A stretch of 64,000 nt of DNA from Paenibacillus cookii (GTDB lineage Bacteria > Bacillota > Bacilli > Paenibacillales > Paenibacillaceae). The stretch covers positions 156,700 through 220,699 of the forward strand of contig NZ_BORW01000005.1 in NCBI RefSeq assembly GCF_018333375.1, in the 5' to 3' direction. Made by a program: the position numbers and the translations under genes. Of the stretch, positions 1 to 7,509 are shown piece by piece (within the stretch, counting starts at the first letter, position 1; the number at the start of each line of letters is the position of its first letter). The notes beneath the pieces are model-generated. The model made no database searches and was not told the DNA's origin. It saw only the letters and a program-made list of their open reading frames with translations.

Positions 1-608
1 TCGTGACGCCGAATGCGCTTCTGATGGCGGCGGCAGGTTCCCATATCGTACATGTGGGTTATTTTGCGGGGACGCGCATGGCGGACGTCGTGACCGGGAG
101 CTTGATCGGCTTGGCAGGGGTGCTCATCCTTGGCAGAACATCCGCATCAAGCCGGATTCCGTACTTGATGGGCAGGGCGATCCGCAGCCAATCGCAGCTT
201 TTGGCCGTCCTCTTTACGGGACAGATCGAAACGGGCCTGCCGGTGGAAAGCCGCGAACAGCGGTCCATGAAAACCCGTCTGGCCAACCTGACGACCGTTT
301 ACGCCACGGCGCTGGGCGAACTCCCGCGGAACGAGGAGGAGCTGCAGCGGCTTTTGCCGGTCGTTTGGGCATTGGAACAAATTGCGTATTTGCTGAACTC
401 CTATTCCCGCTCCGAAGGGGAAGAGCGGCCCGGGTTGTCCGATCCGGAACTGGCCTGCCTGCTGCTTTGGTTTGAGAAGATGGCCCAAAGCGCCGATCGG
501 CAGCGGCTCCTGCCGATTCCGGAGCTGCCCGGGCTTGAGGGCATCCCGAAAGTCCGCCACGAGCTGTCATGGATGCAGACCGCGCTTGAAAAAAGCCTGG
601 CATCGTAA
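1..608 (+). CDS. FUSC-like membrane protein, C-terminal part (5' end outside window)
   Basis: The frame is open from the first base, so the gene starts upstream of the window. The visible first 45 residues form hydrophobic membrane helices with an R-M-A-D-V-V-T-G-x-L-I-G motif typical of the last membrane segments of fusaric-acid-resistance/aromatic-acid-exporter (FUSC) proteins. About 150 soluble, mainly helical residues follow, as in the cytoplasmic C-terminal domain of that family. The likely role is efflux or an envelope function; the substrate is unknown. It ends just before a bidirectional terminator shared with the convergent ndh gene. Another multi-helix membrane protein cannot be excluded because the N-terminal half is missing. 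Confidence 0.6.
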   Translation, partial: VTPNALLMAAAGSHIVHVGYFAGTRMADVVTGSLIGLAGVLILGRTSASSRIPYLMGRAIRSQSQLLAVLFTGQIETGLPVESREQRSMKTRLANLTTVYATALGELPRNEEELQRLLPVVWALEQIAYLLNSYSRSEGEERPGLSDPELACLLLWFEKMAQSADRQRLLPIPELPGLEGIPKVRHELSWMQTALEKSLAS

Positions 609-610
609 AA

Positions 611-655
611 AAACAGGGTATCCCCGGTCGCCAAGACCGTGAGGATACCCTGTTT
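611..655. terminator. bidirectional terminator
   Basis: A 13-bp perfect inverted repeat (611-623 and 643-655) has an A-run on its left and a T-run on its right. It lies between the converging FUSC-like gene and ndh and can serve both. Confidence 0.85.
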
Positions 656-683
656 GCCGCTTCAAGCGGCCGTCGGTATGAGA

Positions 684-1862
684 TTAGTAAGCCAGCGTGT
701 ACAATGCTTTGATGTGGGAGAGGTAACGGATGTTACTTGCTTCCTTCATCAGCGTTGCCGGCAAACCTTTCAGCGAAATGTTGTTTTCGCCGATGGTTGC
801 AACGGCGTCTTTGCGGCCCAGGCTGGCCAGCGTACCGGAGTTTACCGGAGCAAACGTTTCGAACGCCTTGTCGTTCAGGAACGCATACAGGTTGTAGCCG
901 ATCAGCTCGCCCATTTGCCACGCGATTTGCGCGGTTGGAGGGTAAGGACGTCCGGTTTCGTCGAAGTATACGGCACTGTCGCCTGCAACGAATACGTCTT
1001 TATGGGACGTGGATTGCAGGAACTCGTTGACGGTTGCGCGTCCGCGGTTGACCTCCAGGCCGGATTCGCCGACAAGCGGGTTGCCTTGCACGCCGCCGGT
1101 CCATACGAAGGTGTTGGTGACGATTTTTTGGCCGTCTTTCAGGTCGACCACGTTGCCTTCCACGTTCGTTACAGGCAGTCCGGTCAAGAACGTTACGCCG
1201 CGGTTTTCAAGGCTTTGGGTCGCGCGCTCGATCAGATGGTCAGGAAGCACAGGCAAAATTTTAGGGCCGGCTTCAACGAGCATCAATTTGATTTCGCTGC
1301 GGTCAATGCCGTATTTTTTGGTCAGGTTTGGCAGGATGTCGGCGATTTCGCCCACGAGTTCGACGCCGGTCAAACCGCCGCCGCCGATCAGGATCGTTGC
1401 GTCAGCCGGATCTTTGGATTGGGAGTAAGCTTGGATGCGTTCTTCGATATGGCGGTGGATGCGTTTGGCATCGTCAGCGGATTTGAGCACCATGCTGTAT
1501 TTGTCGAGTCCAGGAATGCCGAAGTAAGCGGTGATGCTGCCGAGGCCGACGACAAGCGCGTCGTAAGTCAGCTTGGAACCGTCCGAAAGCTTCACTTCCT
1601 TGTTGTCTACGGAGAAAGACTCGACCTTGGCGATTTTCAGATCGATGTCTTTGCCTTTGAACAGCTTTTCAAGCGGCATGGCGATCGCCTTTTCTTCGAT
1701 GCTGCCCGCAGCCAGGCGGTGAAGCTCGGTAATGATTTGGTGAGTCGGATATTGGTTCACCACGGTCACGCGCGCTTGGTCTTTGTTCATGTATTTGCGA
1801 ACGGTCAGCGCGGAGAGGAGTCCGCCATATCCTGCACCCAAAATGACAATATGTTTTGACAT
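684..1862 (-). CDS. ndh: type II NADH:quinone oxidoreductase (NDH-2)
   Basis: 392 residues, the usual size for the single-subunit FAD enzyme that passes electrons from NADH to menaquinone without pumping protons. The FAD-binding GAGYGG lies at residues 9-14, the NADH-binding GGGG-L-T-G-V-E near 160-168, the second FAD motif VFVAGDSA at 290-297, and the quinone-site motif AQIAWQMG at 311-318. The C-terminal part resembles the amphipathic membrane anchor of NDH-2. The DUF1641 gene lies directly upstream on the same strand, as in the Bacillus yjlC-ndh operon, which is known to be Rex-controlled. Rex-like boxes lie further upstream here. Confidence 0.93.
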   Translation of the reverse strand: MSKHIVILGAGYGGLLSALTVRKYMNKDQARVTVVNQYPTHQIITELHRLAAGSIEEKAIAMPLEKLFKGKDIDLKIAKVESFSVDNKEVKLSDGSKLTYDALVVGLGSITAYFGIPGLDKYSMVLKSADDAKRIHRHIEERIQAYSQSKDPADATILIGGGGLTGVELVGEIADILPNLTKKYGIDRSEIKLMLVEAGPKILPVLPDHLIERATQSLENRGVTFLTGLPVTNVEGNVVDLKDGQKIVTNTFVWTGGVQGNPLVGESGLEVNRGRATVNEFLQSTSHKDVFVAGDSAVYFDETGRPYPPTAQIAWQMGELIGYNLYAFLNDKAFETFAPVNSGTLASLGRKDAVATIGENNISLKGLPATLMKEASNIRYLSHIKALYTLAY

Positions 1863-1899
1863 AGTTTTTCCTCCGTCCTTACCTAAATATTAAAGTGGA

Positions 1900-2340
1900 T
1901 TATTTTTGTTCTTTGGCGTTTTCAGCAGAGACTTGGAGATACGCGTTCACGAAACGGAACATTTTTTGCGCTTGAGGGTCTTTCAGCATTTTGAGCAGGC
2001 CAAAAAGACCGATCACTTCTTGACTGCTTTCTGCGCGGTCTTTTGCTTCGATCACGTTTGCGGCGACGGATTTCACCGATTTGATGACCGGGGTGGCCAT
2101 CTCTTGAATGGCTCCGACGGTGTCGCTTTTCAGCGTTTTATCCGTAGCGACGGCTTGTGCGAAATCGTAAGACTTTGTCAATACATTCACAAGCTCGGTC
2201 AGCTTTGGAAGATGGTTGACCAGTGTGGTCAAAGACTCCTGAACCTCGGGCTTGAGCAGCTGGTCCAGCAAATCGTGTTGATCTTGGCTGACAGGCGCAT
2301 TCGCTTGTTCAGTCTTTGCATCAGTAATAGTTTCCGACAT
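1900..2340 (-). CDS. DUF1641 protein, first gene of the ndh operon
   Basis: About 146 residues, helical, with the K-x-V-x-G-L-F-G-L-L-x-x-L-K-D-P-Q-x-Q-K signature of DUF1641 near the C-terminus. The same family (YjlC) sits before ndh in Bacillus, and related proteins sit beside formate dehydrogenase-like genes, so a redox accessory role is inferred; the biochemical function is unknown. An in-frame ATG lies two codons upstream at 2346, but the start at 2340 has the better spacing (8 nt) to AAGGAG. The gap to ndh is 37 bp, so co-transcription is likely. Confidence 0.85.
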   Translation of the reverse strand: MSETITDAKTEQANAPVSQDQHDLLDQLLKPEVQESLTTLVNHLPKLTELVNVLTKSYDFAQAVATDKTLKSDTVGAIQEMATPVIKSVKSVAANVIEAKDRAESSQEVIGLFGLLKMLKDPQAQKMFRFVNAYLQVSAENAKEQK

Positions 2341-2384
2341 GTCCATTTCTCCTTTGCGTAAGCAGCAGTGCTTAATTTTATTTT

Positions 2385-2408
2385 AAAAAGGGCTAATAGA
2401 CCCTTTTT
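2385..2408 (-). terminator. weak terminator-like hairpin in the 5' leader of the DUF1641-ndh operon
   Basis: An 8-bp inverted repeat AAAAAGGG/CCCTTTTT with an 8-nt loop lies 45 bp upstream of the DUF1641 start. On the minus strand the 3' arm is followed by A/T-rich sequence. It could stop read-through from upstream or act as a weak attenuator; the stem is A/T-rich, so strength is doubtful. Confidence 0.35.
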
Positions 2409-2535
2409 GGGCAGAGGGGTCTAGAAGCAACAGACCTTCCTCAAGTGAAAAAGGCCGCAATCTAACTCATCATTACCTATGTTAACATAATGTTCACCAA
2501 AAGGATAATGAGGCATTTCAAGCCTTACGCACAAA

Positions 2536-2553
2536 TTGTGAAGTTTTACACAA
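2536..2553. promoter_or_regulatory. Rex-like operator 1 (redox repressor site)
   Basis: TTGTGAAGTTTTACACAA matches the Rex consensus TTGTGAA-N4-TTCACAA at 13 of 14 fixed positions. It lies about 195 bp upstream of the DUF1641-ndh operon, whose Bacillus counterpart is a known Rex target. It also forms part of a short palindrome, CACAAATTGTG, at 2530-2540. Confidence 0.6.
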
Positions 2554-2607
2554 GTATACGTCTTCTTGGTCCGAATCTCTCTGTTTTCCTCCATTTTTGT
2601 GCGCAAA

Positions 2608-2625
2608 TTGTGATAAATTCAACAA
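2608..2625. promoter_or_regulatory. degenerate second Rex-like box
   Basis: TTGTGATAAATTCAACAA matches 11 of 14 fixed Rex positions. It is preceded by the same GCAAATTGTG context as box 1, 72 bp away, suggesting a duplicated operator. Confidence 0.35.
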
Positions 2626-2749
2626 AGTGTCGCTGAACGGATGAAACATGTTGCCACTTTTTGTCCTTCTCCCCTAGGTTCTGCATTTCCATAATGCAAT
2701 ATACCTTTGAATGCAGCAAGATGCAAGGGGAAGGGGCTCCGTCCCGAAT

Positions 2750-2786
2750 AAAAAAAACGCCTTCTGCGGCGGGCCGCGGAAGACGG
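2750..2786 (-). terminator. terminator of the CcdC-like gene
   Basis: On the minus strand a GC-rich stem with a three-base loop is followed by eight T residues, 25 bp after the stop codon of the CcdC-like gene. Confidence 0.85.
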
Positions 2787-2810
2787 TGAAAGGATGCGTA
2801 AATATCGTTG

Positions 2811-3347
2811 TTATTTTGCATTCGTCGAGGTCGGGGGTTCCGGGGACAGCGGGGGGCTTTGCAGTTCGCCCGACGCTTCAATGGAGCGGTATTGTTTCAG
2901 CATGAACACTCTCCAGCGGACGATCATGCCGAACGCCAGCAAGAAAAACAGGGCGCCGGACTGCGGAATCGAAACATACTCGTCGATCACCTGATGAAGC
3001 ACGGTACGGACGATCAGCAGAACGAACAAGATGACCACGAAGCTTTTGGAACGTCTGGCGAACACCTGGCCCTCCGATACCTCGAATTTGGTGCTGCGAA
3101 TGAGCGGATATGAAAATATGAACCAGCCGACAAGGAAGGCGGCCAACGCCCAGAGCCACGGAACCCGGACTTGCGGCGCCACGAACATCAGGAAGCCGGT
3201 GGCCATGCCTAGCGGCGGAATAATGATTTTTTTGATCGTTACCGGTCTGTTGCTGGCCTTCAAGCGGACAAAAATGACCAGAAGAGCCATCAATAAAGCC
3301 CCTACGGTGGATCCGATTTGAAGATATGAGGGACTGATATGAGCCAC
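2811..3347 (-). CDS. ccdC: CcdC-like (DUF1453) membrane protein
   Basis: About 178 residues with five or six predicted membrane helices and a conserved P-x-x-G-M-x-T-G-F-x-M-F region, resembling CcdC/DUF1453 of Bacillus, which is encoded with cytochrome c biogenesis genes although its exact role is unclear. A longer frame to 3386 begins with a GTG lacking a ribosome binding site inside an AT-rich promoter-like region. The GTG at 3347 has AGAGGAG eight bases upstream and is preferred. No ccdA or other cytochrome c gene is adjacent, so function here is inferred from family only. Confidence 0.75.
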   Translation of the reverse strand: MAHISPSYLQIGSTVGALLMALLVIFVRLKASNRPVTIKKIIIPPLGMATGFLMFVAPQVRVPWLWALAAFLVGWFIFSYPLIRSTKFEVSEGQVFARRSKSFVVILFVLLIVRTVLHQVIDEYVSIPQSGALFFLLAFGMIVRWRVFMLKQYRSIEASGELQSPPLSPEPPTSTNAK

Positions 3348-3445
3348 GTTCAAGACTCCTCTCTTCTTAATGATATAATTAATCACGTATAACTATATTA
3401 TATCACACCCGGCAAGAAGTAAACTTGAACGCCATATGACATTCC

Positions 3446-4024
3446 TTACTTATGGATCGGCTTTTTGCTCGTGTGCAGCCCTTCCAAAAAAGCCCGCAAA
3501 ACGTATTCCACGCTTTCATCCACCTTCAGGTCCATTTGAAACCCTCCGTGCTGCTCAAGCGACGCAAACCCGTGCAAAAGGCTGCGCAGGCCGCGGATCG
3601 CGTGCAGCGTTTCCGTTTCGCCGAGCCCGTAAGGCTCCATAATCCGCAAAAAGAGGTTCAACAGCTCCTGTTTCGCCGATTCCAGCTCTTCGTGCCGCTG
3701 CGTGTTTACCTTATAAAAGGCTTCGTACAACCCGGGGCGGGAACGTGCGAACCGGAGGTAAGCGCCGCATAAGCTGAGGATCGCATCGTCGCCCGTTTTG
3801 CCGATAACCGCGTCCCGCGTCGTTTCGACGAGCAAGCGGATGCAGTGAACGGTCAGCGCGGCCCGCAAATCGGGAAGGCCGTTCACGTGGTTATACAGGG
3901 AAGGCGAACGCACCTTCAGCTTTTGCGCAAGCGCAGCCAAGGTCAGCGAATCCAGTCCGGATTCGTCGGCGATTTCGGCAGCGGCAACGAGGAGGGTGTG
4001 ACGGTCGAGGCCCATTTTCGCCAT
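3446..4024 (-). CDS. TetR/AcrR-family repressor
   Basis: 192 residues. An N-terminal helix-turn-helix lies at about residues 10-56 (L-T-L-A-A-L-A-Q-K-L, then S-P-S-L-Y-N-H-V), followed by an all-helical ligand/dimer domain of the WHG (TetR_C_33) type. The start ATG has GGGAGG nine bases upstream, inside the end of the MBL hydrolase gene, which stops two bases before. The two genes form an operon. Two matching palindromes at the operon promoter are the probable autoregulatory operators. The inducer is unknown; it may be a substrate or product of the neighbouring hydrolase. Confidence 0.9.
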   Translation of the reverse strand: MAKMGLDRHTLLVAAAEIADESGLDSLTLAALAQKLKVRSPSLYNHVNGLPDLRAALTVHCIRLLVETTRDAVIGKTGDDAILSLCGAYLRFARSRPGLYEAFYKVNTQRHEELESAKQELLNLFLRIMEPYGLGETETLHAIRGLRSLLHGFASLEQHGGFQMDLKVDESVEYVLRAFLEGLHTSKKPIHK

Positions 4025-4025
4025 C

Positions 4026-4742
4026 TTATTTCACCTCCCGAAAAGCGGCTTCGGCCCGCAGAATGGCCTGGTTCATGGCAGCGGCGGGCTGCTCCAGCAT
4101 CCGGCCGTGGCCGACGGCCAGCCAGGACGGCTTCAGGCCGGCCAGGCGGCGGGCGCTTGCCAATGCGGCTTCTTTATTCCAGGTCGCCATCGCGGGGAAA
4201 GGGAAAAGCGGCCGCGTGTCGCCGGATACGGCCATGCCGCCCCGGATTTGGAACGCGTCGCCGGCGATCAGGACGCCGCTCCGGGTATCGTAGAAGGCCA
4301 TATGGCCGGGCGTATGCCCCGGAGAGGCGATGGCCAGGAGGGAACCGGTCCGATCCCCGTCCGCCAGGAGGCGATCCGGTTTCGTACGGATTTTTTGCGG
4401 GACGTCCCCCTTGATCGGCGTTTGCGGTTCTCCCGCTTCCAGGGCGCGGCTGCCGGCCAAAAGGGCTTGATCCCGGCGTGATATAAGCACTTCGGCGTTC
4501 GGGAGGGCTTCCTTTAATCCGTCCAAAGCCCCGACATGGTCTCCATGCGCATGGGTGAGCAAAATGCGGGTAATCGGTTTGCCGAGCGAATCCGCGGCGT
4601 TGAGAATCCCCTTCAGGCTGAACGGCATGCCCGCATCGATCAGGGTCAGGCCGTCCGCTTCTTCGACGAGATACACGTTGACGGGGAACAGGCGGGGCAA
4701 AAAGGAAAGCTGGGTGACTTGATGAACGGTCGTTTTTTTCAT
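4026..4742 (-). CDS. MBL-fold metallo-hydrolase
   Basis: 238 residues from the ATG at 4742, which has GGGAGG nine bases upstream. Longer in-frame starts lack a ribosome binding site and would run into the promoter. The metallo-beta-lactamase metal motif HAHGDH lies at 64-69, with further metal ligands at His143/His147 (SPGHTPGH), Asp162 (GDAF) and His212 (VGHG). This is a dinuclear zinc hydrolase of glyoxalase-II/lactonase type; the substrate cannot be read from the sequence. It is first in an operon with the TetR repressor. Confidence 0.9.
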   Translation of the reverse strand: MKKTTVHQVTQLSFLPRLFPVNVYLVEEADGLTLIDAGMPFSLKGILNAADSLGKPITRILLTHAHGDHVGALDGLKEALPNAEVLISRRDQALLAGSRALEAGEPQTPIKGDVPQKIRTKPDRLLADGDRTGSLLAIASPGHTPGHMAFYDTRSGVLIAGDAFQIRGGMAVSGDTRPLFPFPAMATWNKEAALASARRLAGLKPSWLAVGHGRMLEQPAAAMNQAILRAEAAFREVK

Positions 4743-4768
4743 GAAAATCATCCTCCCATACGCTAGAA

Positions 4769-4811
4769 CTAATCTTATTAGCATTATAACTAATGACATT
4801 AGTTTTGGCAA
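4769..4811 (-). promoter_or_regulatory. promoter with two TetR-type operators
   Basis: On the minus strand the -35 is TTGCCA (4806-4811), the spacer is 17 bp and the -10 is a perfect TATAAT (4783-4788). Operator O1, AACTAATGACATTAGTT (4788-4804), fills the spacer. Operator O2, CTAATCTTATTAG (4769-4781), covers the start point. Their centres are 21 bp apart, two helical turns, so both face the same side of the DNA. This layout fits autorepression by the TetR protein of the operon. Confidence 0.8.
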
Positions 4812-5011
4812 TCATTTATTTTCCAAAATCTACCCATTTTTTGTTAAGGCATCTTCAACGTTCGATTCCGGACGCTCTCCGGGCACAACGTTATAGTTGG
4901 GCGAATGCGTTTCACGCCAAGGCTGCTTGGCGGAAAGCCGCTGCTCGGATGTTTGCAGAATTCTCTTTCAAAAAAGCGTTTTCAAAAGGACAAAATCATA
5001 CTATAATGGGA

Positions 5012-5074
5012 ATTGTAAACCCTTTCATATGTCTAATCTGATTTGGGCCCTTCATTCGGAGGGCTCCTTTTTTT
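5012..5074 (+). ncRNA. possible short RNA or attenuated leader before the ECF sigma gene
   Basis: A promoter-like pair, TTTTCA (4979-4984) and TATAAT (5002-5007) with 17 bp between, is followed after about 65 nt by a terminator hairpin (5045-5066) and seven T residues. No reading frame fits between. The transcript would carry a small GGG...CCC hairpin at its 5' end. It could be an independent small RNA or an attenuator for the sigma gene beginning 150 bp downstream. Evidence is pattern only. Confidence 0.3.
5045..5074 (+). terminator. intrinsic terminator upstream of the ECF sigma gene
   Basis: A 7-bp stem (5045-5051 with 5060-5066, one G-U pair) with an 8-nt loop is followed by seven T residues. 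No gene ends on this strand just before it. Confidence 0.6.
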
Positions 5075-5226
5075 CGGGGTTCCCCGCAGAAGCGCCCGAA
5101 CTGGCTTGCAGCCCGGGTCCGCTTGACGGGGACTTTTTGCATAAAAAGCGAGAGGAAAAACCCGCCTCCTTCGTCTACTAGATATGTAAAATGGTCAGAG
5201 GAAGAGAGAGTCAGGGGAGGATCGTT

Positions 5227-5832
5227 ATGATAGACCCGTCACGGGACGCTGCGCTGGTCAAACAGGTGCTTGCCGGACATAAGGACAGCTTTGCGCAGCT
5301 GGTCGATACGCATAAAAACAAAATATACGGTTTGCTTCTGGGCATGGGGGCAAGCCCGCAGGACGCCCAGGATTATACGCAGGAAGCTTTTCTGAAGGCT
5401 TACCGCAAGCTGGCAAGCTTCAGGGAAGACTCCAGCTTCGCCTCATGGCTGTACACGATTGCCGTGAACGTCATGCGGGACGCGATGCGGAAAAAAAAAG
5501 ACCTGCTGGCGGATGACGGCGTCCTTGGCGAGGGAAGGCACCATGCCGAAACGCCGGAATTAGCCTTTCTGCGCAAGGAGACCGGCGGAGAAGTGCAGCA
5601 GCTCATCAACCAACTGCCCGAAAAATACCGCATCGTGCTGCTGCTGCGATATACGAACGAGCTCAGTTACGAAGAAATCGCCGGGATTGCCGGCATTAAA
5701 GTAAACCAGGTGCGGAACCGGCTTCACCGAGCCAAGAAGTCCTTATGCAAAATGGTCAAGGATAAGGAGGGGATAAAGCATGAAATGCTGGAATCTGTCT
5801 CAGACAAGAGAATTCATTCGGTCTGGAAATAA
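5227..5832 (+). CDS. ECF-type RNA polymerase sigma factor
   Basis: 201 residues from the ATG at 5227, which follows GGGGAGG at 6 bp; an upstream start at 5191 lacks a clear site. Region 2 (F-x-x-L-V-D-T-H-K, then S-F-A-S-W-L-Y-T-I-A-V-N) and region 4 with its helix-turn-helix (L-S-Y-E-E-I-A-G-I-A-G-I-K-V-N-Q-V-R-N-R) are intact. The last 53 bp overlap the anti-sigma gene, whose ribosome binding site lies inside the sigma frame, so translation is probably coupled. The stimulus and regulon are unknown; SigW/SigV-like cell-envelope control is a guess. Confidence 0.92.
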   Translation: MIDPSRDAALVKQVLAGHKDSFAQLVDTHKNKIYGLLLGMGASPQDAQDYTQEAFLKAYRKLASFREDSSFASWLYTIAVNVMRDAMRKKKDLLADDGVLGEGRHHAETPELAFLRKETGGEVQQLINQLPEKYRIVLLLRYTNELSYEEIAGIAGIKVNQVRNRLHRAKKSLCKMVKDKEGIKHEMLESVSDKRIHSVWK

Positions 5833-7405
5833 CGCAATGGATGAAGAGGCGCGCCTCCATATGCAAACTTGTCCGGAGTGCCGTTTGCTGCTGCAGCTGG
5901 CGGAAGAGGGGGAAAAGGCGTGGGAAGAGCTGCTCTTTCGCAAGGCATTGCCCGACGGGTTCACGGAGCGGGTGATGGCGTCTTTGGCCGACATTGAAAT
6001 CGAAGACGGGGACGGATCCATGGAGCATGGGCATCCGGCATCTTTTCGGCGCAAGCGCAGATACGGACGAATCATCCGAAAAAGCGCGCTGTGGATCGCA
6101 TCGCTGGCCATCGTCACGGCGGCCCTCACCTTATATGCCCAGCCGTCCATCGCCGATTGGGTAAGGTCCATTTTTTCCAAAGAGACGACGGACAGCGGGA
6201 TGCTCGATGCGCGCAAGCTGGGCATTGTACAGAATCCCCATGTGAAGGTGAAGGATAAAGGTTATGCGCTGGAAATCGACGAGGTCGTTGCGGATGCCAC
6301 CAGGCTCGTCATGGGCGTGAAGGTGACGGATCCCCAAGGGAAGCCTTTGGTTTACGCGATCGATTGGCATGATCTCCATATTACGGATTTGAACGGAAAT
6401 GAGGTCGCGGAGCTGAGAGGCATCGAGGGATCGGACACGGTCGAAAAATTGACGTTTGTTTTTGTGAAGGAAATCCCGGCGGATGCGCTGATCGTGCAGG
6501 CCCGCGTCGACCATCTGCAGATTCCGTACACCGGAAAGGTCGTCGACGGGAAATGGGATTTCCGGTTCGAACTGGACATGAAAAAGGCGAACGCGATGAA
6601 CATCACGACGCCTTTGCATGAGAAATATACGACCCCCGACGGCCTGCGGATCGAAATGGAGAAGCTGGTTCGCACGCCAAGCGGGGTGCGGCTCGAGTTA
6701 AGCACGTCGTTAAGCCCCCGGGCGGCCCGGCGTTCTCCGGGCGAACTGGAGTCCAAGCAGCAGCTGATGTTTCATTTTGAAAACGAGCAGGGGGAAGACA
6801 TTTCGAGCGTCAACAATATCAAGTTCCCGCATATGGAAACCATCATCTCGCAAAACAGCGAACTCCGGGGAGGGAAACGCCACTGGACGTTCACGTTCCG
6901 TTATCTTCCCTATGACCGCCAGAAGCTGCGCTTCGTGCTGGACGGATATTCCATCCCGGTCCGAAGCGGCGGTTCGGTGGAGCTTGTTCCAAGCGAGCTG
7001 AAACACCGTCCGGCCGTGTTCAAGGATCAAGGAGACGAACTGACGTTAAGCGATTTCTGGGTCGACAACGATCCCAACCAGAAAGAGGGGACAGGCCCGA
7101 ACGTCAGCCTGATCCGGATGAAGGGCAAATTCCGCAACATGTTCAACCATGACGAATGGATCGTAAAGGATTCGGACGGAAAGGAATACCCGGTGACGTA
7201 CAGAGGATCGGTCGGGTGGGGTGAATGGAACGAGGCAACGGGGGACCCGGGCTTTATCGTGAACGGAATGAAACGGCTGCCCGAAAAAGCGACGCTTATC
7301 CGCATCGTTACGGACAAATGGTACAACAACGTGGAATGGTCCTTTGAGCTGCCGAAGGGCAAATCGATCCCCGGCCTGGAGCATGCGGACCCGCCGACGT
7401 ATTAA
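5780..7405 (+). CDS. membrane anti-sigma factor with DUF4179 domain
   Basis: 541 residues. The cytoplasmic N-terminus has a zinc-binding anti-sigma signature H-x3-C-x2-C (His27, Cys31, Cys34). One membrane helix lies at about 102-120, followed by a large extracytoplasmic DUF4179-type region rich in beta strands. It should hold the preceding ECF sigma factor at the membrane until a surface signal arrives. The start has AAGGAGG nine bases upstream and overlaps the sigma gene by 53 bp. The gene pair ends at a strong terminator. Confidence 0.88.
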   Translation: MKCWNLSQTREFIRSGNNAMDEEARLHMQTCPECRLLLQLAEEGEKAWEELLFRKALPDGFTERVMASLADIEIEDGDGSMEHGHPASFRRKRRYGRIIRKSALWIASLAIVTAALTLYAQPSIADWVRSIFSKETTDSGMLDARKLGIVQNPHVKVKDKGYALEIDEVVADATRLVMGVKVTDPQGKPLVYAIDWHDLHITDLNGNEVAELRGIEGSDTVEKLTFVFVKEIPADALIVQARVDHLQIPYTGKVVDGKWDFRFELDMKKANAMNITTPLHEKYTTPDGLRIEMEKLVRTPSGVRLELSTSLSPRAARRSPGELESKQQLMFHFENEQGEDISSVNNIKFPHMETIISQNSELRGGKRHWTFTFRYLPYDRQKLRFVLDGYSIPVRSGGSVELVPSELKHRPAVFKDQGDELTLSDFWVDNDPNQKEGTGPNVSLIRMKGKFRNMFNHDEWIVKDSDGKEYPVTYRGSVGWGEWNEATGDPGFIVNGMKRLPEKATLIRIVTDKWYNNVEWSFELPKGKSIPGLEHADPPTY

Positions 7406-7436
7406 CGGAATTGGCGCGAGCCTTGGCCTGAACGAC

Positions 7437-7482
7437 AAAAGCGTACCCCTTCCAGGGAGCCTGGAAGGAGGTACGCTTTTTG
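7437..7482. terminator. bidirectional terminator
   Basis: A long stem of about 20 bp (AAAAGCGTACC...GGTACGCTTTT, with an inner CCTTCCAG/CTGGAAGG helix) lies between the converging anti-sigma gene and rlmA-like gene, with A and T runs on the two sides. Confidence 0.9.
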
Positions 7483-7509
7483 GGCTAAAACATTCATTAG
7501 TAAAAATAT

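Noticed and set aside
2421..2606. 61-codon minus-strand frame in the ndh upstream region
   Set aside because: It overlaps the Rex-like box and has no ribosome binding site or family.
4793..5041. 82-codon plus-strand frame before the sigma gene
   Set aside because: No ribosome binding site; it overlaps the MBL promoter and another promoter-like region.
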